Positions 55,373-62,776 of a DNA stretch of 64,000 nt are shown here, in pieces. Source of the DNA: JADGQM01 sp964441945 (lineage in GTDB: Bacteria; Desulfobacterota; Syntrophobacteria; Syntrophobacterales; Syntrophobacteraceae). Both the position numbers and the translations under genes were made by a program. Where the stretch lies: the NCBI GenBank assembly GCA_964441945.1, contig CAYTWB010000004.1, positions 1 to 64,000 of the forward strand, in the 5' to 3' direction. A model generated the notes under the pieces. That model was not told the origin of the DNA. It saw nothing but the letters and a program-made list of their open reading frames with translations, and did not search any database. Every line of letters starts with the position of its first letter. Positions within the stretch are counted from its first letter, which is position 1.

Positions 55373-57052
55373 ATGAATTCCGTTTTGGTCTTAGTTCTTG
55401 CCGCCCTTGTATTTTTCATCGGTTACCGTGTTTACGCAAAAACCATCGACACAAAGGTCATCAAGTCTGACCCCAAGCGAGCCACTCCGGCCACGATGTA
55501 CATGGACGGAGTGGAATTCATGCCCACCAGCAAGAACATTCTTTTCGGTTACCAGTTTAAGTCCATTGCCGGGGCCGCCCCGATTATCGGCCCCATCATC
55601 GCAATCCAATGGGGCTGGTTGCCCGCCCTGGTCTGGATTCTCTTGGGAACGCTTTTTATCGGCTGGGTCCAGGATTACACCAGTGCGATGATCGCTTTGC
55701 GAAACGACGGGACTTCCTTTGGAGGTCTGAGCTACCGGCTGATTTCTCCGCGTGCCCGTATCATTCTTCTCTCGTTCATTTACTTTTACCTGCTCCTGAT
55801 CGCCGGTGCATTCGGCAACGTTGTGGTGAGCACCGCCGTAGCTCTGAAGTCGGCCCCCATGGCGTGGCTTTTCCTTACTATCGCAGGGGTCCTTGCCGGC
55901 CAGATGATTTACCGTTGGAGAAAAGACATCATCCTGACTACGGTGGTCACGGTATTCATCGCTATGCTTGGAATTTATGTGGGTACCCTGGGACCGTCCG
56001 ATAAAATCCTCGGTGAGTCCCTGGCCAACAGCCGGCTGCTCTGGACCGTGGCGGCCTTTGTTTTCTGCTACTTTGCCGCCGTCCTGCCGATTTGGAGATT
56101 TGCTCTCCCGATCAACTATGTCGCATCCTATATTGTGTTCTTCGGTCTGTTTTTTGGTGTCATCGGCATTCTGGTCCTGCATCCGGATTTTACCCTTCCG
56201 GCCTACACCGACTTCTCCATCAAAATTGGACCGATCTGGCCCATCATGTTCGTAACCATCGCCTGCGGCGCCATCTCAGGATGGCACAGCCTGGTGTCGA
56301 GCTCGGGGACCGCCAGGCAATTGGAAAACGAAATGGATGCGAGACCGGTAGGAGCGGGGGTCATGTTCCTGGAGATGTGTCTTGCGATATTCGCTCTCAT
56401 CATCGCCGGTACCCTCTATGCCTCTGCGCAGGAATACGGGGCCGCGGTCGTTAAAGGTCCGGGCGGCGTTTTCGCGGCAGGGGTTGCGAAGTTTCTGGGG
56501 GCCCTCGGGCTTCCGGAAGCCACGGGCCGCTCCTACGGCAGCGTGATGATGATCGTCCTGGCCATCACCATCATGCAGCTCGTCATTCGTTTCATGCGGG
56601 TGGCCACTTCAGAACTGCTGGGCGATGTCAGTCCCCTTTTCAAGAATCCTCACATCGGCACCTTTGTAGCCAGTGTCCTTGGCGCGATCCTGGTCTTGAC
56701 GGGCTGGTGGCAGTACCTTTGGGTCCTTTTCGGCGGCGCCAACCAGCTGATGGCGTCTCTGGCCCTTATGCTGGTTACAGCCTGGCTCATGTCTGAAGGG
56801 AAGAGTGCCGCATGGACCTTCTACCCCATGATTTTCATGTTCATCACCACCGTGGCGGCCCTGCTCTATACGTCCTATTCCCTGCTGAGCAAGGTTTTCT
56901 CAGGAGCGGTCCAGGGGGAGGCCCTGATAGGCAATACCCTGATGGGAGTGGTTGGCTTTTTCCTGGTTATCGCCGCCCTCCTTCTGGGCGTTGAAGGGTT
57001 TAAGGCTTTCGGTCGGTATCGCACCTTGAAAGCGCAGCCGGCCTCGACGTAG
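55373..57052 (+). CDS. cstA: carbon starvation protein A family transporter
   Basis: A 559-residue inner-membrane protein with about 14 to 16 hydrophobic segments. CstA signatures are FGYQFKSIAGAAPIIGPIIA near the N-terminus, GWVQDYTSAMIALRNDG and CGAISGWHSLVSSSGTARQL. CstA proteins import pyruvate or peptides. This one is shorter than the 700-residue E. coli form, as is common in anaerobes. AGGAGG lies 7 bases before ATG 55373. The small hydrophobic protein and ATPase genes follow on the same strand after 190 bases. Confidence 0.93.
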   Translation: MNSVLVLVLAALVFFIGYRVYAKTIDTKVIKSDPKRATPATMYMDGVEFMPTSKNILFGYQFKSIAGAAPIIGPIIAIQWGWLPALVWILLGTLFIGWVQDYTSAMIALRNDGTSFGGLSYRLISPRARIILLSFIYFYLLLIAGAFGNVVVSTAVALKSAPMAWLFLTIAGVLAGQMIYRWRKDIILTTVVTVFIAMLGIYVGTLGPSDKILGESLANSRLLWTVAAFVFCYFAAVLPIWRFALPINYVASYIVFFGLFFGVIGILVLHPDFTLPAYTDFSIKIGPIWPIMFVTIACGAISGWHSLVSSSGTARQLENEMDARPVGAGVMFLEMCLAIFALIIAGTLYASAQEYGAAVVKGPGGVFAAGVAKFLGALGLPEATGRSYGSVMMIVLAITIMQLVIRFMRVATSELLGDVSPLFKNPHIGTFVASVLGAILVLTGWWQYLWVLFGGANQLMASLALMLVTAWLMSEGKSAAWTFYPMIFMFITTVAALLYTSYSLLSKVFSGAVQGEALIGNTLMGVVGFFLVIAALLLGVEGFKAFGRYRTLKAQPAST

Positions 57053-57243
57053 ATCATTCGTGGTCCTGCTCTTCCCCCGGCGGCGAGAAACCATGCGAGG
57101 GAAAGGCCGGATCACCGGAACGAGAGTACTTTCCCTTCTCCTCTTTCCTCCTCGAGGGAAGCGGGAGGGGGGTTTTTGGCGAAGGGGTAAGGTCACCGTC
57201 AGCGCGAGGTGGACCAGGTTTAAATTCAGGGAGGACAAACTTC

Positions 57244-57522
57244 ATGTCTAAAGATGATCAGGAGGGAAAGAAGGGCGGGATCTTCCAGGCGGTCAAAGAA
57301 TTTGTTTACGGAGTTGCCGCTCACGACTCAGCCCGGTTCGCGCTCAAAACGCGGGCCAGTATGGAGCATCTTTTCATCCTCATAACCATGGGAGACATGC
57401 TCGGGGTCCCGATTTTGCCCCCGTACTACTCTCTCCGGTTGCTTCCTTATGTGGTGCCGCAGATTTCCACCTGGAAGCGCAGGATGCTGAGAGAGAAAGA
57501 CCTTACAGACGCTCTGGCATAA
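57244..57522 (+). CDS. small conserved-looking protein upstream of paired ArsA-like ATPases
   Basis: A 92-residue protein with a charged N-terminus (SKDDQEGKKGG), an amphipathic segment (GIFQAVKEFVYGVAAHDSARFALKTRASME) and a hydrophobic, proline-rich stretch (HLFILITMGDMLGVPILPPYYSLRLLPYVVP, about 39-70). The tail is basic and helical (KRRMLREKDL). It could sit at or in the membrane. The family is not recognised. GGGAGG precedes ATG 57244 and the first ATPase gene starts 18 bases after its stop, so it is probably a partner of that pair. Confidence 0.75.
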   Translation: MSKDDQEGKKGGIFQAVKEFVYGVAAHDSARFALKTRASMEHLFILITMGDMLGVPILPPYYSLRLLPYVVPQISTWKRRMLREKDLTDALA

Positions 57523-57540
57523 CTCACAATAAGAAGGGGG

Positions 57541-58533
57541 GTGATTCGCATTTCTCTGACACGTATTTTTGAAGAGTATCCGGACCGCCGTTACATCATG
57601 TTTGGTGGAAAAGGCGGTTTAGGAAAAACGACGTTCTCGGCTGCAACGGCCTATTACCTGGCAAAAAAGGGGAAACGCGTTCTGGTGTTTTCGGTCGATC
57701 CCCAGGCCTCGCTCAGTGATATCTTCAAACAAGATATTTTTGGGAAGGGTCCGACAGAGATCATGCCGAACCTCTTTGCGCAGGAAATTGACGCAGACCG
57801 CCGAGTTAAGGAATACCAACAGGAGATTCGCCAGAAGATCCTTGACATGTACGGGATGGACAAGATCCCGGAAGAGATTGAGAGTTACATCCAGGCTGCC
57901 GCGGCTGAACCCGCGATGGAAGAGAGTGCGATTTTCGATGAGGTGGTGGATATCGTCGTAACAGGAGGCTACGATTACTACATCTACGATCTGGTGCCAC
58001 TGGGTCATGCCCTGTACTACTTGAGCATGGCATCGGTCTACGACGCCTGGATTGACAAGATCACCAATCTGCGTACGCAGATGAGGGAGTATGACCAGGT
58101 GGCGGCAACCATTCGCCGGGAAAAGCAATTGGACGAAGATGCGATTCTTAATGAATTGCTGTACATCAAGGACCGGATCAATAAGTCTTCCAGCATTCTG
58201 ACAGACAAGAAGAAGACGGCGTTTTTCTTTGTTCTTACCGGCGAAGAGATGGTTATCAAGGATACCGTTAAGGCGGCGGACCTGTTCGCCAAGTTTGACG
58301 TTCCTCTGAGTGGCTACATCATCAATCGGGTGCTGCCGAAGGAGTTGAAAGACCAGAATATTCCTGAATACCTGAAGAATCGGTTGGTAATGCAGGAGCA
58401 TTATCTGAAAGTCATTGACGAGCAGTTTGCCGGTCAAATTCTGGCCTCTGTTCCTGAAATGGAGCGTGATGTGACCGGCCTGGTGATGATCGAGAAGATG
58501 GCCAAGGCCATGTATGGCGACCTCAGCGGATAG
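57541..58533 (+). CDS. ArsA/Get3-type ATPase 1 (catalytic Asp present, switch II atypical)
   Basis: A 330-residue SIMIBI-class ATPase. The deviant Walker A is GGKGGLGKT (22-30) with signature Lys24 and Lys29. Switch I is VDPQASLSD with Asp53, the position of the hydrolytic Asp in Get3. The usual switch II DTAPTGH is DLVPLGH (150-156). A PAMEES segment precedes it, as in ArsA proteins. No arsenic-binding Cys triad and no arsB are present. The start is GTG 57541 with AAGGGG upstream. ATPase 2 begins 17 bases downstream. Confidence 0.87.
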   Translation: MIRISLTRIFEEYPDRRYIMFGGKGGLGKTTFSAATAYYLAKKGKRVLVFSVDPQASLSDIFKQDIFGKGPTEIMPNLFAQEIDADRRVKEYQQEIRQKILDMYGMDKIPEEIESYIQAAAAEPAMEESAIFDEVVDIVVTGGYDYYIYDLVPLGHALYYLSMASVYDAWIDKITNLRTQMREYDQVAATIRREKQLDEDAILNELLYIKDRINKSSSILTDKKKTAFFFVLTGEEMVIKDTVKAADLFAKFDVPLSGYIINRVLPKELKDQNIPEYLKNRLVMQEHYLKVIDEQFAGQILASVPEMERDVTGLVMIEKMAKAMYGDLSG

Positions 58534-58550
58534 GCAGGAGGGGATAAACC

Positions 58551-59537
58551 GTGATACCAATCACAATCAGTATGAGTCAGTTTATGAAGGACCATCCCCA
58601 ACTGAAATATATCTTCTTTGGAGGAAAAGGTGGGGTCGGTAAAACCGTTATGGCCGGGGCCGCCGCCCTGTGGTCTGCAAAACAGGGGAGAAAGACCCTG
58701 CTCGCATCAACCAATCCCGTGCACAGTCTTTCCAACCTTTTTGCCCAGGACGTTTTTGGGAAGCCGGCAGTCGTTTGCGATGAAGAGAACTGCTATGCTT
58801 TTGAAATCGATACCCGGGAAACCATTGAGCGGTCCAAGCGGGAGATTCGTGAAAAGATCAACTGGTTTCTCAAATTTGCTGATATCACTACAAAAGCCGA
58901 GGATTTCATCGAATCGGCAACCATGAACCCAGCCTTTGAAGAATCAGCCATGTTCGAGAACATGATGGATCTCATCTTCAAGGATGAATATGATTTTTAT
59001 GTTTTCGACACGGCTCCGACAGCCAATGCCAGGCGCCTGCTGGGAATGTCCAAGGTTTACTCCCTGTGGGTCGAAAAGATGCTGAAGAGCCGGGAGGAAG
59101 CGAAGTCCATCAGGGAACTGCTCTCGTTTTCCAAGAAAAAAGACGAGAAAGACCCTCTCCTGGAGTATCTTCTCAGCTTTAGAGAGCGGATGGCCTCGGC
59201 AAAGGACGTCCTGACGGACCAGGCTCTCACCGCCTTTTTCTTTGTGACCCTGCCGGAAAGTCTTCCCATTGCGGTCATTACGCGCTTTATCAACTGGTTT
59301 CATGAATTCGGGATTCCAGTCGGCGGGGTAGTCGTGAACGGCTTGATCCAGAAGGGCCAGGTCGGAGAAGACGCCGCCGACTTCGTTCTAAACCGGGTGA
59401 AGATGCAGGAAGAACACATGGAGGAGATTGCTGATATCTTCAAAGAGAACGTGCGAGCAGTTGTCCCGCTGTTTGAAACCGAAGTGCAGGGAACGCCCAT
59501 GTTGATGCGTACCATGAATCAGCTTTTGGGGGCGTGA
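58551..59537 (+). CDS. ArsA/Get3-type ATPase 2 (Asn at the catalytic Asp position)
   Basis: A 328-residue homologue of ATPase 1. Walker A is GGKGGVGKT (24-32) with Lys26 and Lys31. Switch I reads STNPVHSLSN, with Asn55 where Get3 has the Asp required for hydrolysis and Asn62 for the second Asp. Switch II is DTAPTAN (153-159), with Ala-Asn for Gly-His. It can probably bind ATP but hydrolyse it poorly. The start is GTG 58551 with AGGAGG about 10 bases upstream. It most likely forms a heterodimer with ATPase 1; this is inferred from pairing and complementary residues. Confidence 0.87.
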   Translation: MIPITISMSQFMKDHPQLKYIFFGGKGGVGKTVMAGAAALWSAKQGRKTLLASTNPVHSLSNLFAQDVFGKPAVVCDEENCYAFEIDTRETIERSKREIREKINWFLKFADITTKAEDFIESATMNPAFEESAMFENMMDLIFKDEYDFYVFDTAPTANARRLLGMSKVYSLWVEKMLKSREEAKSIRELLSFSKKKDEKDPLLEYLLSFRERMASAKDVLTDQALTAFFFVTLPESLPIAVITRFINWFHEFGIPVGGVVVNGLIQKGQVGEDAADFVLNRVKMQEEHMEEIADIFKENVRAVVPLFETEVQGTPMLMRTMNQLLGA

Positions 59538-59561
59538 GGCACCGTTCAGCGCTGAGATCTC

Positions 59562-59607
59562 GAGGGGATGCGGAACTCATTCCGTTACGGCATCCCCTCT
59601 TCTATTT
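59562..59607 (+). terminator. intrinsic terminator after the ATPase pair
   Basis: Ten-base perfect arms GAGGGGATGC (59562-59571) and GCATCCCCTC (59590-59599), an 18-base spacer that itself holds GGAA/TTCC, then a T-rich TTCTATTT. It lies 24 bases after the ATPase 2 stop and before the convergent phosphatase gene. Confidence 0.65.
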
Positions 59608-59699
59608 CCCTTCCCTTTCTCCTCTACCGTCTCACAGATCCATTGGCCTCAACGGCGCGAACCATTGCCTGTGTCCTTGACCGGTGAAGGGTTAACTCG

Positions 59700-60539
59700 T
59701 CAGGGAGCTCCAGGAATCGTGAAGGCCAACGCTGCCGCTTCAGCCTTGCAGTCGCGTGTCGGCTTGAGACCCTTCGAACGAATGTCGGCCAGCTCGACCC
59801 TGGCCGCTTCAACCTGGGCACGGAAGGCGGGATCGGCATGCAGCCTGGCGAAAACGCCGGCGGCAATCAACCGGCCCGCATCGACATCACTCTGCCAATG
59901 CATGCCGCAGATGACACGGCTCTGCCCGAAAGCATACCCACGTTCGAGCAGGGCGTCCGTGCGGTCGGGAGCTACTTCACTGAGGATCAAGGCCCATGTC
60001 CAACCGATCGCGGCATGACCCGACGGGAACGAACCATTCTGAATCAACTTGGGCTCATCGTGCGGCGTACAACTGGCCTCTCCAGTCATGGCGAACGGGC
60101 GGACACGCTTGTAGTATACTTTCGCCCTTCCAGTTGCATGACCGGCATCAAATCGACTCCGAACCATGAGCTCGTAAAGATGTGGGGTTGCCTCCCTTCC
60201 AATCGGGGCTTCCAGCGCACAGGAGAAAGTCTCTGCAAGCAGTGCGGCGTCCTCATTGGCCAGTTCCCAACGTGGCGTGTCGCGCAACACCCGTGTCAGG
60301 CGGTACGCGTCTTGATCGGCTGCAAAGGCAGTGGAATCCGGCGCCGGGGGAGGCGGAAGCAGGGTCAGGCTGTTGGGCAATTCGTTTGTCGGCAGATAGC
60401 CTGTGCATAGCTCCTGGTTGAGTTTGGGGGAATCGATGGGCGGGCCGGGAGGCACGAATGCGGCACAACCCAGAGTGACGGAAAGAACTGCCAGTGTCAG
60501 CAGGAGCAGACCCACCCAACCGCTACGGATGCGACTCAT
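59700..60539 (-). CDS. PAP2-superfamily class A acid phosphatase, lipoprotein
   Basis: A 279-residue vanadium-haloperoxidase-fold phosphatase. The lipoprotein signal ends in SVTLGC. The three active-site motifs are present: KVYYKRVRPF (KxxxxxxRP), FPSGH with its surroundings (NGSFPSGHAAIGW), and SRVICGMHWQSDVDAG (SRxxxxxHxxxD). This resembles the PhoC/PhoN secreted nonspecific acid phosphatases, acting on organic phosphomonoesters in the periplasm. ATG 60539, with GGGGGA upstream, overlaps the end of the preceding kinase gene by 17 bases, so it is probably cotranscribed with the sensor genes. Confidence 0.9.
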   Translation of the reverse strand: MSRIRSGWVGLLLLTLAVLSVTLGCAAFVPPGPPIDSPKLNQELCTGYLPTNELPNSLTLLPPPPAPDSTAFAADQDAYRLTRVLRDTPRWELANEDAALLAETFSCALEAPIGREATPHLYELMVRSRFDAGHATGRAKVYYKRVRPFAMTGEASCTPHDEPKLIQNGSFPSGHAAIGWTWALILSEVAPDRTDALLERGYAFGQSRVICGMHWQSDVDAGRLIAAGVFARLHADPAFRAQVEAARVELADIRSKGLKPTRDCKAEAAALAFTIPGAP

Positions 60540-62325
60540 GACATTCCCCCGCTTTCTCGGATTCTGCACGGCGGGGCCCCTCGTTTTCTTCCCGGCTGAA
60601 CGTCCATGTGGTCCGAATCGTTGTCCCGGCACAAATCCCGGATTCGATTAAAAACAACCCACCAGAGAACTCGGTCCTCTCTCTCATACCGGCCAGGCCG
60701 AGGCCTCTTTCACTGGCCTCTTTTGAGAGCATTTCGTTGAGATTGAATCCTCTGCCATTGTCTTTTATGCTAAGCTCCATCGTTCCAGCCGTTTTCAGCA
60801 GAGTAATAATCACCGAATCCGCATGACTGTGTTTGGCAATATTGCTCAGGGCTTCCTGCACAATCCTAAAAATGACAATCTTCAAGGAATCCGGTATTTC
60901 TTCTTCTTCCACCTCGACGCGTTCCTCAACACCAATGTGTGGATAGGTCTTCCGGAAATCGCGGCCAAGCCAGTCGAGCGTTGCAATGATTCCCAGGTCA
61001 TCCAGGATGGATGGTCGCAATCCCATACAGATCCTTCTGGCGTCTTCAATGGGGGACTGAACCATTGGGATGAGCAGATTCACAGATCTGACCATCGTTT
61101 CAGCTCTGGCTTTTTTCGCGGTTTTCAAGAGATGTTCCAGGCCAAACTTGACGGCAGCTAAAGACTGTCCGATGCTGTCGTGAAGCTCTCGTGCGATTCT
61201 TTTACGTTCTTCTTCCTGCGCTTCCAGGAGGCGAGAGGAAAGAAACCGGAGCTGTCTTTCCGATTCTTCCAGCGCCTTCTCCGATCGTTTTCGATCAGTA
61301 ATGTCACGTATGGATTCAATGGCCCCTGCGATATTTCCCTTCGAGTCACGCAGAACGCTTGCGGTGCCGAAAAGATATGCCTCACCCCCCCGAAGCGCAG
61401 GCATATACGATTCTCCTGCAAGCAATATGTCTCTCTTGTCAATATTCACATATTTCCCATCGATTTCTTCATCAGGATCAAGGATAAGATCAATGAGGAT
61501 CGGCCTTCGCTCGCCATAAAAGGGCACAGAGTATTCATAGCCGCCCCTTCCCAGCATCTGAGACGCCCCGATCCCGGTCATCTCCTCAATGGCACGGTTC
61601 CAGGCTATGATTCTCTTCTCCCGGTCGATGACAAAAGTGGCGTCAGGCAAGAACTCTATGATATCTTGAAGCTGCTGGTGGGCAGTCTTGAGTGCTTCCT
61701 GGGCCTCCATGCGTTCTGCAATCTGCTGGCAGAGCTTATCGTTGGCAGCCTTCAGCTCCGCAGTCCGCTCTTCCACTCTCCGTTCGAGCTCGGCGTGAGC
61801 CTTTCGCAGAGCATCTTCCGCCTTCCTGCGTTCGATGATCTCAATCCGGAGCCCTTCGTTGACCTCTGCCAGCTCAGCCGTACGTTCCTCAACCCGGACC
61901 TCCAACTCCGCATGAGCTTTGCGAAGGGCCTTTTCCGTGTTCTTGCGCTCGATGGCATACCGCATCGCGCGCATCAGCAGATTGCTGTCCACCTGCCCCT
62001 TAATCAGATAGTCCTGAACACCTTCCTTTACAGCCTTAATTGCAAGGGTTTCATCATCAAAGCCGGTCAAGACCACGATCGGCGCCTCCGGCGCCTGGGT
62101 ATGAACCCTGACCAGGGTTTCCAGCCCCTGGCTGTCGGGCAGCTGAAGGTCGAGAAGGATTATATCGATGGCTTTTGTGGCGATGTGTTCGAGCCCCTTC
62201 GAGAGGCAATCGGACCATGTCAGATCGAACAGGGCGCTTTCGGTTTCGGCGAGGAATTCCTTTATCAGTCGAGCATCTCCAGGGTTGTCCTCAATCAGCA
62301 GCACATTGACCGGCCTGTCATTCAT
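60523..62325 (-). CDS. soluble receiver-PAS histidine kinase, NarX/HisKA_3 class
   Basis: A 600-residue cytoplasmic kinase. The N-terminal receiver (about 8-125) has Asp59 in IILLDLQLPDS. A long coiled coil (about 130-230) contains a near-duplicate segment KAHAELE.RVEERTAEL. A PAS/PAC unit follows (about 230-350), then HisKA_3 with His in RKRIARELHDSIGQSL and a HATPase (QEALSNIAKHSHAD, IKDNGRGF, GLGLAGMRER). Kinases of this class usually phosphorylate LuxR-type regulators; none is in view. ATG 62325 overlaps the receiver gene upstream by 8 bases. Confidence 0.92.
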   Translation of the reverse strand: MNDRPVNVLLIEDNPGDARLIKEFLAETESALFDLTWSDCLSKGLEHIATKAIDIILLDLQLPDSQGLETLVRVHTQAPEAPIVVLTGFDDETLAIKAVKEGVQDYLIKGQVDSNLLMRAMRYAIERKNTEKALRKAHAELEVRVEERTAELAEVNEGLRIEIIERRKAEDALRKAHAELERRVEERTAELKAANDKLCQQIAERMEAQEALKTAHQQLQDIIEFLPDATFVIDREKRIIAWNRAIEEMTGIGASQMLGRGGYEYSVPFYGERRPILIDLILDPDEEIDGKYVNIDKRDILLAGESYMPALRGGEAYLFGTASVLRDSKGNIAGAIESIRDITDRKRSEKALEESERQLRFLSSRLLEAQEEERKRIARELHDSIGQSLAAVKFGLEHLLKTAKKARAETMVRSVNLLIPMVQSPIEDARRICMGLRPSILDDLGIIATLDWLGRDFRKTYPHIGVEERVEVEEEEIPDSLKIVIFRIVQEALSNIAKHSHADSVIITLLKTAGTMELSIKDNGRGFNLNEMLSKEASERGLGLAGMRERTEFSGGLFLIESGICAGTTIRTTWTFSREENEGPRRAESEKAGECHESHP

Positions 62326-62776
62326 TCAATTCACTCCGCGGCAGCTTCACGATAGTAAACCAGAAGTCCTCAATGGCCCCAACCACCTCAATGAACTGAT
62401 CGAGATCGACCGGTTTGGTGATGTAGCAATTTGCATGGAGGTCATAGGCCCTGAGGATGTCCTGTTCCGCCTTCGATGTGGTGAGGACCACCACAGGGAT
62501 CCGTTTCAGCTGCTCATCGCTCTTGATTTCGGACAACACCTCACGACCATCTTTTTTCGGCAGGTTCAGGTCGAGCAGAATGAGGTCGGGCGATACGGCA
62601 TCGGCATACTTCCCTTCCCGGCGCAGGAATGCCATGGCTTCCACACCGTCCTCAACCACATAAAGGTTGTTATTGACTTTCCCTTCCTTTAGCCCCTCTA
62701 CCGTCAGGCGGACATCAGCGGGATTGTCCTCCACCAGCAGAATTTCAACCGGACTGCCACCCTTGCGAATATTCAT
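62318..62776 (-). CDS. stand-alone receiver-domain response regulator (Rcp1-like)
   Basis: A 152-residue single receiver domain. The acidic pair is in LLVEDNPAD, the phosphoacceptor is Asp69 in LILLDLNLPKKDG, Thr lies in VVLTTSKAEQD, and Lys in YITKPVDLDQF. The form matches the Rcp1/CheY-like regulators paired with phytochrome- or PAS-type kinases. With no output domain it probably relays phosphate between the two flanking kinases. It overlaps both: ATGA with the upstream kinase and 8 bases with the downstream one. Confidence 0.93.
   Translation of the reverse strand: MNIRKGGSPVEILLVEDNPADVRLTVEGLKEGKVNNNLYVVEDGVEAMAFLRREGKYADAVSPDLILLDLNLPKKDGREVLSEIKSDEQLKRIPVVVLTTSKAEQDILRAYDLHANCYITKPVDLDQFIEVVGAIEDFWFTIVKLPRSELNE

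Noticed and set aside
57053..57243. Terminator-like purine/pyrimidine stretch with TTTTT after cstA
   Set aside because: Stem pairing is irregular (CCTCC against GGAGG with bulges), so I could not support a terminator; it may simply be low-complexity sequence.
57541..59537. Arsenic-resistance interpretation of the ArsA-like pair
   Set aside because: No arsB, arsD or arsR is present, and I see no arsenite-binding Cys set; the active sites also differ from arsenic-pump ATPases.
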